From: Zoogloeaceae bacterium
Lineage (GTDB): Bacteria > Pseudomonadota > Gammaproteobacteria > Burkholderiales > Rhodocyclaceae
NCBI GenBank assembly: GCA_016791005.1
Contig: JAEUNY010000112.1
Span: 1 to 56,581 of the forward strand
DNA length: 56,581 nt
Direction: 5' to 3'
Position 1 is the first letter of the stretch. Each line of letters starts with the position of its first letter. A model generated the notes under the pieces. The model was not told the DNA's origin. It did no database searches and saw only the letters and a list, made by a program, of their open reading frames with translations. Shown here in pieces: positions 1 to 7,789 of the stretch. The translations under genes were made by a program, and so were the position numbers.

Positions 1-102
1 AACCACCACCGGCTGCTCGAACCCATCGGCTATATCCCCCCAGCCGAGGCTGAGGCAAACTACTACCGGCAACTCGCCAGCAATACCGTGGATGCAATTT
101 AA
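1..102 (+). CDS. IS3-family transposase OrfB, C-terminal fragment
   Basis: The 33 visible residues contain NHHRLLEPIGYIPPAEAEA followed by NYYRQ, which is the usual C-terminal tail of the DDE integrase domain (rve) in IS3-family OrfB proteins. The catalytic triad lies upstream, outside the window. OrfB is made with OrfA by programmed -1 frameshifting in this family; that site is not visible. The reading frame is cut by the window edge rather than by a mutation. Confidence 0.8.
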   Translation, partial: NHHRLLEPIGYIPPAEAEANYYRQLASNTVDAI

Positions 103-141
103 CTAAAACCCAATGGCCTCCACCAAACCCGGGGCGATTCA
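1..141 (+). mobile_element. 3' end of an IS3-family insertion sequence
   Basis: The window opens inside an insertion sequence. The first 102 bases encode the C-terminus of an IS3-type OrfB transposase. About 12 bases after its stop comes a terminal-inverted-repeat-like sequence at 115-141 that ends in CA, as IS3 ends do. The rest of the element and its other end are outside the window, so the target duplication cannot be checked. Confidence 0.75.
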
Positions 142-244
142 CACCTGATACCTTTGGCCTTCTTAGTTGAAACCATTTATCCATGCGGTTCTTGCTATGT
201 GGACAGGTGGAAGCCTTAGCTGGCCCCTTAGATCGCTTGGCCAC

Positions 245-2224
245 TTAGCACCCAACCTCGTACAGGGTGCCCTGGGGGGCCGCTTCGGCAGGTAGGCTCC
301 ACACCCAATACCCCTTTGCGCCGATGCCACCCTCCCGCTTTGCGGCGGCCCCGAGTTCTGTCCGCGCCCGGCGCAGGGTTCGGTCTGAGAAGTTCCCGCG
401 CCCCGCCTTAAGGATTTCGTCGGCACGGGTCGGGCCGGTGGTTAGCACCTCGCGTAGCCACTCCATGGCACGCTCCACCTCTGTCTGCTCCCCGTTTTCC
501 TCGGGAGCGCCCAAGGCTTCGTCGGCGGTGGTGGTGACTGCTTCGTCCTCCCACTCGACACACGGCACGCCACCAACATCCGCCACCCGGTAGGCCAGGC
601 CGGTGGCGTCCGGCCCCAAGTTGTTCTTGAGCGGCAGGAATAGACGGCGCTCGGAATCGCTCTTGTCGCGGGTGACCAGGTAGGCAGCCCGGGCTGCTGC
701 AACGAAGGCCAGGCTGCCGGTGGTACGGTAGAGGGCGGACCCGCCGGTCCCCTTGTTCAGGTGGGTAATGCACACCAGGGCGGCGCCGTGGCTTCCGGCC
801 AGTTCGGACAAGGGCGCCAGCAGGCCCCGCACCTCAGCATTGTTGTGGCTATCGGCCCCATCCAAGTACGCCGAAATCGGATCGACCACCACCAGGGCGA
901 CAGACCCAATCTGCGCCAGCGCCTGGCGAATGGCCTCGACGTGGCGCCGAAGGCTCAGGAGGCGCTGTTCCCGCCGCCCATCCGGCAGCACCTCCGCCAC
1001 CCCTTGAACAATGTGCACCCTGCCAGGGTCTGCCCCTGCGGCGTCCAGGCGGGGCCGAATGGTGTCGGCGGCATCGTCTTCTGCGGAGAACAGCAACACG
1101 TCCCCCTGGGGGCATGGCGCCTTGTCCACCGGCCAGGGGCGGCCGGTGGTGACGTGGGCGGTCAGCGTCGCATGCAGCGTAGATTTGCCAAGGCCGGGGT
1201 CGCCGGCAATGATGGTCAGCTTGCCCTTCGCGATGCGGCCGGGCCACAGCCAGGCCACGGGCTTGGGCGCAACTGCCGATGCCTTGACGATCACCAGCTT
1301 TGCGGCGGTCGGTGGGCGGTTACCCTCATCTCGGGTTGCCTCCCGCCAACCATTGCCCCGCGCCACGTGGAGGAGAGATGCTAGGGTGACGCGCCCATCT
1401 TCGCCGCGTTTGCCGAAACCGGCCCACTTCGAATCAAGGGCCGCCGCATCATACTTTCCGCTCCGCTGGGACCATTCATGCCAAACCCCTAGGGCTTGCT
1501 CCGACCCGCGCCCGCCTTCGTGGAGCGCCATCCCCACCCGCAGCCAGGCATCGTAGTCGTCTGCCCGCCCGGCGAAGGCCAAAGCAGAGCGAATGCGGGC
1601 CAGTTCGGCGGCGGGCCACAAAGGCGTAGACTCGTCCCCAGGTGGGGACACGACAGCCGGTTTCTCCCCCGCTGAAGCCAGCTCGATCAGCCACTCCGGC
1701 GCCTCGGCAATCTCCGGCGCTTCCCCACTCAGCGCATCCCAATCCTCGAACAGGTACCCCCCGGTGGTCTTGCTCGGTTCCACCAGTACATAGCCGCCCT
1801 CGTGCTTACAATCAATTCCAGGTGCGATAGTGCCCCGCGCGACCCTGGGGTCGTGGCGGAAGAAGTAGTGCCACCCACCGCCGCCGGTCCGCTGGATCAA
1901 GGTGGAAGGCAGCGCCCCATGCTTGCCCTGCAGGGCGTCTAGTTGGACGTCGCCCCCGTTTCGCGGATCAACGTCCAACACCCAGAACCCGCCGACGGCC
2001 CCACAGGCCACCGCGACGTTGGCCAGGCGGTAGGTACTGAACCAGTCCCGGACCGTGGCCTCCAGAGTTGATGCATGCCGCACTCCGAACTTTCCCACGG
2101 GGTTCTTGGTTCCCGGTTGGATGGGCAGCACGGGCCAGCCCAAGCGGGCATAGCTAAGAGCGGAATCCAGCGCCAAGGGAGCAGTGGGGGGAAGACGCTG
2201 TGGCAACGGCGTAGCTGCGCTCAT
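245..2224 (-). CDS. Bifunctional primase-polymerase / RepA-like helicase of a mobile element
   Basis: Likely the replication protein of element 1: it would prime and unwind DNA at the element's origin, as the alpha protein of P4 does. Seen in order: an N-terminal Prim-Pol domain (after the start, about residues 20-190) with an LDVDP acidic metal-binding motif and a downstream GGGGWHYF histidine motif; a PriCT_2-like linker (ADDYDAWLRVGMAL); then an AAA_25/RepA-type ATPase with Walker A GDPGLGKST and a hydrophobic Walker B strand ending VVVDPIS. The C-terminus is a small helical, perhaps winged-helix, region. I chose the ATG at 2224 because GAGGG precedes it at good spacing. A GTG at 2281 overlaps the upstream stop codon and is an alternative that adds 19 residues. 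It is the last gene of the minus-strand set that starts after the C4-like RNA. Confidence 0.85.
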   Translation of the reverse strand: MSAATPLPQRLPPTAPLALDSALSYARLGWPVLPIQPGTKNPVGKFGVRHASTLEATVRDWFSTYRLANVAVACGAVGGFWVLDVDPRNGGDVQLDALQGKHGALPSTLIQRTGGGGWHYFFRHDPRVARGTIAPGIDCKHEGGYVLVEPSKTTGGYLFEDWDALSGEAPEIAEAPEWLIELASAGEKPAVVSPPGDESTPLWPAAELARIRSALAFAGRADDYDAWLRVGMALHEGGRGSEQALGVWHEWSQRSGKYDAAALDSKWAGFGKRGEDGRVTLASLLHVARGNGWREATRDEGNRPPTAAKLVIVKASAVAPKPVAWLWPGRIAKGKLTIIAGDPGLGKSTLHATLTAHVTTGRPWPVDKAPCPQGDVLLFSAEDDAADTIRPRLDAAGADPGRVHIVQGVAEVLPDGRREQRLLSLRRHVEAIRQALAQIGSVALVVVDPISAYLDGADSHNNAEVRGLLAPLSELAGSHGAALVCITHLNKGTGGSALYRTTGSLAFVAAARAAYLVTRDKSDSERRLFLPLKNNLGPDATGLAYRVADVGGVPCVEWEDEAVTTTADEALGAPEENGEQTEVERAMEWLREVLTTGPTRADEILKAGRGNFSDRTLRRARTELGAAAKREGGIGAKGYWVWSLPAEAAPQGTLYEVGC

Positions 2225-2277
2225 GGTGCCGCCCTCGCGCCGCGGCGCTTGGGCAGGGTCTGGTGGCGTTGAGTGGT

Positions 2278-2481
2278 TCACCGGACGAGTACCAGTTCAG
2301 CAAGCACTTCCCGCGCATCGGGATGGCCGTCCCGGGCAGCCTGGCGGATCAACTTGAGGGCGGCGCGCCGTTGCGCGCGCGACCCGTGCCGCGCCGTCCA
2401 GCGAAAATCGATCAGGCTGGGGGCCATTCGGTTGGCATCACGGCCGAAGCCTGCGCCCCGAGGAATGCTTGGGTCACTCAT
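2278..2481 (-). CDS. Small hypothetical protein of the satellite element
   Basis: A 67-residue, Arg/Ala-rich protein whose ATG overlaps the previous stop codon (ATGAGTGA), which indicates translational coupling. Its own stop overlaps the possible GTG start of the primase gene. The second half (from RWTARHGSRAQRRAAL) is a basic amphipathic helix set, compatible with nucleic-acid binding, but I recognise no named family. Its position directly before the primase is typical of small accessory replication or control proteins in such elements. Confidence 0.55.
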   Translation of the reverse strand: MSDPSIPRGAGFGRDANRMAPSLIDFRWTARHGSRAQRRAALKLIRQAARDGHPDAREVLAELVLVR

Positions 2482-3181
2482 GGCCGTCCCCCTGGCGAGG
2501 GGCCATGCCGGCGGCGGTCCTTTCATCGCCTTCCCGGCGGGCGAACACCTCCTCCTGCTCCCTGATTTCTAGGACCGGATCGAACTCCTCCAACGGCATC
2601 GATGAGCCATCCAGGCCAATAGTCAGCCAGACGCCCAACGCCTGGGAAAAACCGGCTGCATATTCAGGATCGCCGCGCCCCGCGTCTTGGATCATGTCGC
2701 CGATCATCTCGGGCGACCAACCTTCCCGCGCCTGGCGTTTGATCGCCCGGAACAGCTCAACCACCGACTGGGCGCCCGCTTCCCAACCGCAGCGGTCGGA
2801 GTCTTCTTCCGGCGATGGCGGGGATGGGTCGGCGGCCGGTTTCTGGATGGCGGCACCCACTTCATTGAGGGCATCTATCGCCTTTTCGCGCATTCCGTCA
2901 ATGTCATTGACGGCTACCTCCAGAACGAAACGCGCATAGGACAGCAGCTTCGGCAGGGTGCCGTCCGCCAGGCGGCTGCCATGGGCGTACCCGCCCCCGG
3001 TGCGGATGTTGTGGCTAGGATGGGTGTCGCGATGAACAGGCGCCCGCTCCAAGGCGGTCAGCACTTCGGCGGCGTCAAGAGTGGCTTTAACGGACTCGAG
3101 GCCGGAGTAGGCTATGCTAAACAGGTCTTCCAGTTCTTCGGTGGTGCGGGTGATGCTGGATGCGGCGGTGGGGGTTTTCAT
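2474..3181 (-). CDS. Hypothetical protein of the satellite element
   Basis: A 235-residue soluble, acidic protein. The start at 3181 is supported by GGAGG about 7 bases upstream and by an ATGA overlap with the preceding gene's stop. The first half is helical (EELEDLFSIAYSGLESVKATLDAAEVL), then a Gly/His-rich segment, then a Pro-rich linker (PSPPSPEEDSDRCG), then a second helical region with EGWSPEMIGDMI. No transmembrane segment or signal peptide is visible. I do not recognise the family. It is tightly packed between two other small genes of the same operon, so it probably acts in control or replication of the element. Confidence 0.6.
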   Translation of the reverse strand: MKTPTAASSITRTTEELEDLFSIAYSGLESVKATLDAAEVLTALERAPVHRDTHPSHNIRTGGGYAHGSRLADGTLPKLLSYARFVLEVAVNDIDGMREKAIDALNEVGAAIQKPAADPSPPSPEEDSDRCGWEAGAQSVVELFRAIKRQAREGWSPEMIGDMIQDAGRGDPEYAAGFSQALGVWLTIGLDGSSMPLEEFDPVLEIREQEEVFARREGDERTAAGMAPRQGDGHE

Positions 3182-3522
3182 GAGCGAACCTCCTGGCTGG
3201 TGCGGCTGAGGGGGGCCGGCGCGGTTTCCGGGGCGTCGACCACCGTTCCAGGGGTCGCGAGGCATGGCGCACTGGCCTCGATGCGCAACGCAGCTGCGAT
3301 GGGGCCGAACAGGAGATACAGATTCCCGAAACTGGGGTCGGAAGACTCACCCGGATTTTCGACCTCGGACAGTAGATACCCCAGGGTCAAAACCATCCGG
3401 GCCAGGCCATCGAGGGTGTCCTCGGTCCAGAGGGAACTGATTAGAGGGTTGATCTCGGAAGCGGTTTGCCGGGTGATGCTTTGGGACGGCGCGGTGGTGC
3501 GCCCATGGACTTGCTCAGTCAT
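3178..3522 (-). CDS. Hypothetical protein directly downstream of the C4-like RNA
   Basis: A 114-residue protein, first gene after the C4-like RNA. The ATG at 3522 has AAGGAG 9 bases upstream; longer starts would run through the RNA structure. The centre (LWTEDTLDGLARMVLTLGYLLSEVE) is a helix-rich segment that resembles short regulatory proteins encoded beside AlpA genes in proteobacterial islands. The C-terminus is Pro/Ala-rich. In phages P1 and P7 the gene after c4 is the antirepressor region controlled by the RNA, so this gene and those after it are the expected targets of the antisense control. Function unknown. Confidence 0.6.
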   Translation of the reverse strand: MTEQVHGRTTAPSQSITRQTASEINPLISSLWTEDTLDGLARMVLTLGYLLSEVENPGESSDPSFGNLYLLFGPIAAALRIEASAPCLATPGTVVDAPETAPAPLSRTSQEVRS

Positions 3523-3578
3523 GGCGAATACTCCTTGTACTGCGGATTGTGATTTCCGCCCCCCGACGCCAATCGAGG

Positions 3579-3654
3579 TGGGCGGAACCGTGCGAGTTGG
3601 CGTACCGGGTACAAGGAACCGGCGAGGGTTTCCCCTCCCCACACGGCCCGCCCA
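3579..3654 (-). ncRNA. C4-like antisense RNA (phage/satellite immunity type)
   Basis: Read on the minus strand, this segment folds into a three-way junction. The closing stem pairs TGGGCGG with CCGCCCA and CCGTG with CACGG (3642-3654 with 3579-3592). It holds a GAGGG-GAAA-CCCTC hairpin and a CCGG/CCGG hairpin. The junction carries ACGCCAA (3597-3603), which is complementary to TTGGCGT present twice in the same transcript, once upstream (3723-3729) and once downstream (3566-3572). This is the layout described for C4 RNAs of P1/P7 and similar to the P4 CI immunity RNA. It is followed at once by a small gene cluster. Exact RNA ends are not determined. Confidence 0.7.
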
Positions 3655-3680
3655 TAGGAGCTTGCCATGCTACGGACATG

Positions 3681-3702
3681 AAAAAACCGCACAGCGGCGG
3701 TT
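3681..3702 (-). terminator. Intrinsic terminator between the AlpA-like gene and the C4-like RNA
   Basis: On the minus strand AACCGC, a 6-base loop and GCGGTT are followed by a T-run (the A-run at 3681-3686 on the plus strand). It lies about 100 bases after the AlpA-like gene and just before the C4-like RNA. In C4 systems a terminator near the RNA is part of the control circuit, so it may be conditional. Confidence 0.6.
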
Positions 3703-3798
3703 GTCCGCCTTGTAACTTCGGGACGCCAATCCCGCCTGCCGTTGGTGCGGCATTGGGCGAAGAATAGGCAGCGGTGGTGGGCCGTGTCAAGCGCGACG

Positions 3799-4041
3799 TC
3801 ATACCTGCACCGTCCCGGCAAGCCTGCGGCGCAGAGCGCCAACGTTGATGCCGGTCACCCCTGGCGAGATTTGGACCGCTGGTGGCAGGTCACGATTCCG
3901 ACATCTGCGCCAAACGGTATTCACCGAACAGCCCAGCAGAGCAGCGACTACCTTGATGCGGACGTATGCGGCATCCGGTAGGAGATCAAACTCCGCCAGA
4001 CCCGGCGGAATAGGTGGGGATTGGGTGGTGCGCCTCGGCAT
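3799..4041 (-). CDS. AlpA-family helix-turn-helix regulator (excisionase-like)
   Basis: An 80-residue protein with a MerR/AlpA-type winged helix: AYVRIKVVAALLGCSVNTVWRR followed by RNRDLPPAVQ and a short tail. AlpA/Vis proteins activate or repress the integrase and immunity promoters of P4-like elements and can act as excisionases. The start at 4041 has AAGGAGG about 8 bases upstream. It stands between the 429-residue unknown gene and the C4-like RNA, which is the usual control-region position. The family is clear; whether it acts on the integrase or on the immunity transcript is inference. Confidence 0.8.
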   Translation of the reverse strand: MPRRTTQSPPIPPGLAEFDLLPDAAYVRIKVVAALLGCSVNTVWRRCRNRDLPPAVQISPGVTGINVGALRRRLAGTVQV

Positions 4042-4092
4042 TGACTGGCCCTCCTTGAACGTGGGGCCAGTATGCGGAGGGTGTTTTGGACG

Positions 4093-5382
4093 CTACGGCG
4101 TCACGTCCAAAGTTTTTTTCGCTTTTTCCCACTTGTACAAGGTGTTCTGGAGTACCGACGCGCCATCGGGCTCTCCGTCGTCCCTCAGGCCAATCCAGGA
4201 TTCCAGCCTTTTCCGGTGTCCGTCATTGGTGACAATGAATTGGTACGATCGTCCGGCGTAGTAGTAGGTAAAGACCGGATCACGTTGAATGCGTCGCACC
4301 GCTTCGTTGAAAATGTCCGGGATTGAACCGCTCGGATTGGCCTTTCGTAGTTCGCTGATGAACTCCGGCAGTGCTTCAGAACGGGACGAATCGCGAAGCT
4401 TCCTGATGTTTGCCATGTGCTCACTCTCAGCCTTTTTCTCGTCCTCCTTCCGGCTGGACACCAAGTCGATTGCCTTCCTTTGTGCTGCATCAACGATGCG
4501 GGCGTCCGCCTTTATCACCGCTGCAATAGCGATGCGGTTGGCCTCTTCTTGTATGGTGGCCTCACTACGGTCCGCCTCGGCGGACCACATCCCCGCGTCT
4601 TTCAGGTGGCTCGCGGCACATTCGTAGTCGCCAAGATCAATGGCGTCGCCGTGGGTGACGACACCCTCTGCGATCCGCCTGAATTCCTTCAGGGCTCTTT
4701 CCGCCGCGCCCAGGGCGAGGACCCGCAGGAGTGCTGCTTCGGGAAGCACGGCTTCGTCATTCAGGAAACGCCCGCTTGGCACCGGCCTCCAGGGTGATTT
4801 GCTCGCCCGTTCGCGGGTTACCGTTCCCCGTAGCAGCACGTTCCGCGCCGCGGTGGTGGCGTGCTTATGCCTGGGAGCATGTTGGTGAATCTCCAGACTT
4901 TTGCCCCGGAGGATGCGGGTGGCCCGGTAGATTGCAGCGGTGAAGTCGGTCACCTCCTCCTGATACTGCGCCGCAGGGTCCTGAGTGTCGACAAAGTCAT
5001 CAAGGGGCCTGCCCGGTTCGCAGCGGTCATAAATCCACATGTCCCATGCAAATTTCATTCTGGCGACACGCCGCATGGGTTCCAGGCCATTCCGAGCGCG
5101 ATCGAGGAGTTCTACGGCTTCCTCGTATCCCGAACGGAGCAGATCAAGGCCGTCGATTTCCTGCTCCCAGTCCTCCGGCCACTCCTCAGGGTTTCCGTTG
5201 AGGAGGTCAAGGCCGGCCGGTTCTGTGCGGCTCTGGACAACAAAGCGGAAGGCAGAGCGCAGCCACCGGTTCCACTCCGCCATGGGCTTGGTGAATTCAT
5301 CGGCCGGGATTTTGATGCCCGCCTCCACAACCGCACGGAGGCGTTGCTCACCCAGCCACTGGCGGCGAGGTCGATTGCTCAT
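4093..5382 (-). CDS. Large hypothetical protein of the satellite element
   Basis: A 429-residue soluble protein between the integrase and the AlpA gene. It is rich in charged residues and probably mostly helical; the middle includes RNVLLRGTVTRERASKSPW and a long charged region (RKEDEKKAESEHMANIRKL) likely to form a coiled coil. The C-terminus has many aromatics (VFTYYYAGRSYQFIV). No transmembrane segment, signal peptide or nucleotide-binding motif is visible and I do not recognise the family. In P4-like satellites the segment beside the integrase often carries cargo such as defence genes, so that role is possible but not shown. Confidence 0.6.
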   Translation of the reverse strand: MSNRPRRQWLGEQRLRAVVEAGIKIPADEFTKPMAEWNRWLRSAFRFVVQSRTEPAGLDLLNGNPEEWPEDWEQEIDGLDLLRSGYEEAVELLDRARNGLEPMRRVARMKFAWDMWIYDRCEPGRPLDDFVDTQDPAAQYQEEVTDFTAAIYRATRILRGKSLEIHQHAPRHKHATTAARNVLLRGTVTRERASKSPWRPVPSGRFLNDEAVLPEAALLRVLALGAAERALKEFRRIAEGVVTHGDAIDLGDYECAASHLKDAGMWSAEADRSEATIQEEANRIAIAAVIKADARIVDAAQRKAIDLVSSRKEDEKKAESEHMANIRKLRDSSRSEALPEFISELRKANPSGSIPDIFNEAVRRIQRDPVFTYYYAGRSYQFIVTNDGHRKRLESWIGLRDDGEPDGASVLQNTLYKWEKAKKTLDVTP

Positions 5383-5486
5383 GCTCGCGTCCCTAAACGC
5401 GCCCTTGGTGGTGGAAGCTAGCGCCGGCCCGGCAAGGGAACCGGGTTTTCGGGGGCCATCCTAGGCGCCAGCAGGGAAATGGTAGC

Positions 5487-6704
5487 TCAGGTGCCCCCTG
5501 CGCGGATGGGGATCACCTCTGCCCCGTCCCGGAGCTTGTCCAGGTAATCCGCCCACCGCTGCATCATCTCCCGGCGTTGGACCAGGAACTTGGTGCGGTT
5601 GTAGGCGGTTCCCAGGGCGTCGGGAACCCGGTGGGCGAGCTGGTGCTCGATCACTTCCGGGGCAATGCCCATCTCCTGATGAAGGATGGTCCGGGCCATG
5701 GCGCGGAAGCCGTGGCCAGACTGTTCCTCCCGGGTGCTATAACCCGCCCGGCGCAAGGCCACGTCGACCGCGCCATTGCTCATGGGCTGGCCGTTGGTGC
5801 GGGCCCCAGGGAACACGTAGCGCCCCGTGCCCGTCAGGGCATGGAGTTCCCGCAGGATGGCCACCGCCTGGGTTGCCAGGGGCACCAAGTGCTCCGTTTT
5901 TGTCTTGGTGACGAAGTAGCACCACTGGGCTTTGTCGAAGTCAATGCCCGCCCATTCAGCCGTCCTCAGCTCACCAGGGCGGACGAAAAGCAAGGGCGCC
6001 AGGCGCAGAGCGCACTTGACCACGAAGGTGGCTGAAACATCGTCCATGGCCCGCAGGAGCGCCCCCACCTCATCGGGATCGGTGATGGCGGCGAAGTGCC
6101 CCACCTTGGCGGTCGGCAGGGCCCCGCGAAGATCGCCTGTCGGGTCCCGCTCCGCCCGACCCGTGGCCACCGCATAGCGGAAGACCTGCCCGCAGTTCTG
6201 TTGAGCGCGGTGGGCGGTATCCAGGGCGCCGCGAGTCTCGATCCGCCGAAGGCAGGCCAGAACCTCGGGGGCCTTGATCTCACCAATCGGCCGGCGCCCG
6301 AGCCAGGGAAACACATCCTTTTCCAGGCGCTGGATGATCTTGTCGGCATGGCTGGCAGCCCAGTTCGGCGAATGCTTGGCGAACCACTCGCGGGCCACCA
6401 CCTCAAAACTGTTTGCGGCCCGTTCGATCTTGGCCGCCTTCTGGATCTTGCGGTATTCGCCGGGGTCGATGTCGTTGGCCAGCAGCTTGCGGGCGTCATC
6501 CCTGCGCTCCCTCGCACTCGCCAGGCTGACATCAGGATAAGACCCCAGGGCCAGGGTCTTGCGGACGCCGTTGAAGCGGTAATCCAGCCGCCACAACTTG
6601 CCTCCGGTCGGCTGAATCAGCAAATAAAGTCCCTTTTCGTCAGCCAGTTTGCGCGCTTTTTCGGTTGGCTTTGCCCGACGAACGGCGGTATCGGTAAGGG
6701 CCAT
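5487..6704 (-). CDS. P4-type tyrosine integrase of element 1
   Basis: Site-specific recombinase expected to insert element 1 at the tRNA-Ala 3' end. The 405 residues begin with the DUF4102 arm-binding domain (LADEKGLYLLI, about residues 5-90), continue with a core-binding domain (about 100-185) and end with a catalytic domain. That domain holds R242 (in RPGELR), a lysine near 267, H331-x-x-R334 (HGFR), H358 (LAHR) and Y368, so all catalytic residues are present. The ATG at 6704 is preceded by GGAGG. Repeats related to GTGTACCGCCA overlap the start, suggesting that the protein binds there and represses itself. It is closely similar in sequence to the integrase at 21783-22973. Confidence 0.93.
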   Translation of the reverse strand: MALTDTAVRRAKPTEKARKLADEKGLYLLIQPTGGKLWRLDYRFNGVRKTLALGSYPDVSLASARERRDDARKLLANDIDPGEYRKIQKAAKIERAANSFEVVAREWFAKHSPNWAASHADKIIQRLEKDVFPWLGRRPIGEIKAPEVLACLRRIETRGALDTAHRAQQNCGQVFRYAVATGRAERDPTGDLRGALPTAKVGHFAAITDPDEVGALLRAMDDVSATFVVKCALRLAPLLFVRPGELRTAEWAGIDFDKAQWCYFVTKTKTEHLVPLATQAVAILRELHALTGTGRYVFPGARTNGQPMSNGAVDVALRRAGYSTREEQSGHGFRAMARTILHQEMGIAPEVIEHQLAHRVPDALGTAYNRTKFLVQRREMMQRWADYLDKLRDGAEVIPIRAGGT

Positions 6705-6765
6705 GACGGTACACCTCCGGGCGACCTACGGTACACCGTAAAGTGTACCGCCACTTTTGACGGTA
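6704..6765. promoter_or_regulatory. Arm-type / operator repeats in front of integrase 1
   Basis: Four copies of a motif close to TGACGGTACAC lie here in both orientations (6704-6714, 6728-6736, 6743-6753 inverted, 6758-6765). The first overlaps the integrase start codon. Such clustered repeats between att core and int are usual binding sites for the integrase N-domain or for an AlpA-like factor. They differ at one step from the repeats in front of integrase 2, which read GTTACCG rather than GTGTACCG. Confidence 0.5.
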
Positions 6766-6798
6766 TGGCATGGCGCTGGATGATACTGCCTGAGACAA

Positions 6799-6836
6799 GA
6801 AAAAACCCGCAAAGCCTTTAGCAGTGCGGGTTTTTG
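6799..6836 (-). terminator. Intrinsic terminator between att and integrase 1
   Basis: AAAAACCCGCA (6801-6811) pairs with TGCGGGTTTTT (6825-6835) around a 13-base loop. The flanking A- and T-runs make it usable in both directions. Its placement would stop minus-strand transcription entering from the tRNA side before it reaches the integrase gene. Confidence 0.7.
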
Positions 6837-6867
6837 GTGTTGCTTGGTGCTGCCTGATACGAGTAAC

Positions 6868-6882
6868 TGGTGGACCGAAAGG
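6868..6882. repeat. Attachment-site copy (att), junction of elements 1 and 2
   Basis: TGGTGGACCGAAAGG is identical to bases 23136-23150, the 3' end (CCA, discriminator and acceptor arm) of tRNA-Ala. It marks the boundary between the integrase end of element 1 and the distal end of element 2. Confidence 0.8.
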
Positions 6883-6943
6883 CTATCAAATAACAGCCAG
6901 AAATAAGCATGGCTACGTGGTCTTACCCGAGTCGACATTGCCA

Positions 6944-6965
6944 GTTACCGTCAAAGTTACCGTCA
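6944..6965. promoter_or_regulatory. Arm-type repeats at the distal end of element 2
   Basis: Two direct copies of GTTACCGTCA (6944-6953 and 6956-6965) with a 2-base spacer. The same motif and spacing occur in front of integrase 2 (23002-23023), 16 kb away. A shared motif at both ends of one element is what integrase arm sites would look like. Confidence 0.55.
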
Positions 6966-7303
6966 AGCACGATCGGCGTATGTTCTGATTTGGAGTGGTC
7001 ATGCGAGGCCCTGTCGGTTAAAGATGTTTGGCGATCTCCTTGAACTCGCGGATGGGGTCGTCGGCATTGACCGCCCCATCCTTGACCGCACGCTCGATGC
7101 AGTGGCCAATGTGACCGTGGCTGATAAGAAATTCTGGCTTGCGCGAACTTGCCGGGAAGCACCGCCAACAACAACCTGGGGTCTTGTGCGCCATGGTCAT
7201 CGCGGCAACAACCCGGTGGCTTGGGTGGGAATCTGGGTGGGACTGCGGGCTGGTTGCCGATGGACGTCGTTGCGCCGCGCCTGTCCCGCCTGCGCCAACC
7301 ATT
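6966..7303. other. End region of element 2 without a convincing gene
   Basis: Short open frames exist on both strands. The best is a minus-strand frame ending at 7018 with a 60-residue tail (ending IREFKEIAKHL), but no ribosome binding site or known domain supports it. No RNA gene was recognised. Confidence 0.4.
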
Positions 7304-7789
7304 TCAGCGCGACTCCGCCGCCTTGCAGGCGCCTTCGATGACCGCATCCGAAAGGTAATAGCCGGCGCGCTTCAAATCCGACAGTGTCGAACGCAAGTCG
7401 CTCAACAAGTTTCGCCGCTGCGCTTCCACCAGTAGCCCGGCCGTACCCTTTACCGGTAAGCCATAGACCTGATGGGCGATGCGACGTCCGCGCTTTTCGT
7501 CGATGATCGCCATGCACGGAGGGCTCGCACGTGCCAGGCTGATGACTGCCGCTTCGCCCGGATCGAGTTCGACGACCAGCGGAGGATCGGACTCGGGGGA
7601 GGGTCACACCCGCTCGGCCCATGCCGCATCGGTCAATGCCGCCGCGCCTGGGCGCCCGAGGCCGGCAACTGCCACTTTGCGATATGCGGCCTCGGGTATC
7701 CAGAATTCCTTGAACAGCGCAGGCAACAGATCGAGCCTGCCCGCCAGCGACACCAGCGGGCCGGCCTTGATCACCGCGCGGTCAAGCAT
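7304..7789 (-). pseudogene. DUF3368 PIN-like toxin, interrupted by an in-frame TGA
   Basis: The frame encodes a DUF3368 (PIN-superfamily) protein in two parts separated by one in-frame TGA at 7604-7606. The N-part (residues 1-61) has the GPLVSLAGRLDLLPALF and IPEAAYRKV motifs. The C-part has LDPGEAAVISLA and then IIDEKRGRRIA and GTAGLLVEA. Removing the stop gives a continuous 161-residue protein, the usual family length, so this is a nonsense change and not a frameshift. The first acidic active-site residue, normally a D just before the (A/S)(G/S)PL motif, is K here. The start ATG overlaps the antitoxin stop (TAATG). The toxin is probably dead. Confidence 0.8.

Larger units (their letters stand above)
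1..6882. mobile_element. Integrative element 1 (P4-like satellite), right-hand part
   Basis: The grouping of an IntP4-type integrase, an AlpA/Vis-like regulator, a C4-like antisense RNA and a primase-helicase matches the gene set of P4-like satellites and related integrative elements. The right border is set at the 15-bp tRNA-Ala 3'-end repeat (6868-6882), just upstream of the integrase gene. The left border is not in the window. No capsid-hijacking gene (Sid, Psu) is visible, so the lifestyle is inferred from replication and control genes only. Confidence 0.6.

Noticed and set aside
7018..7347. 109-codon minus-strand frame at the end of element 2
   Set aside because: No ribosome binding site before any internal start, no recognisable domain, and overlap with several other frames of equal quality.
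7304..7789. Reading the DUF3368 region as two separate small genes
   Set aside because: Both parts are in the same frame and together match one full-length protein; only a single TGA separates them.
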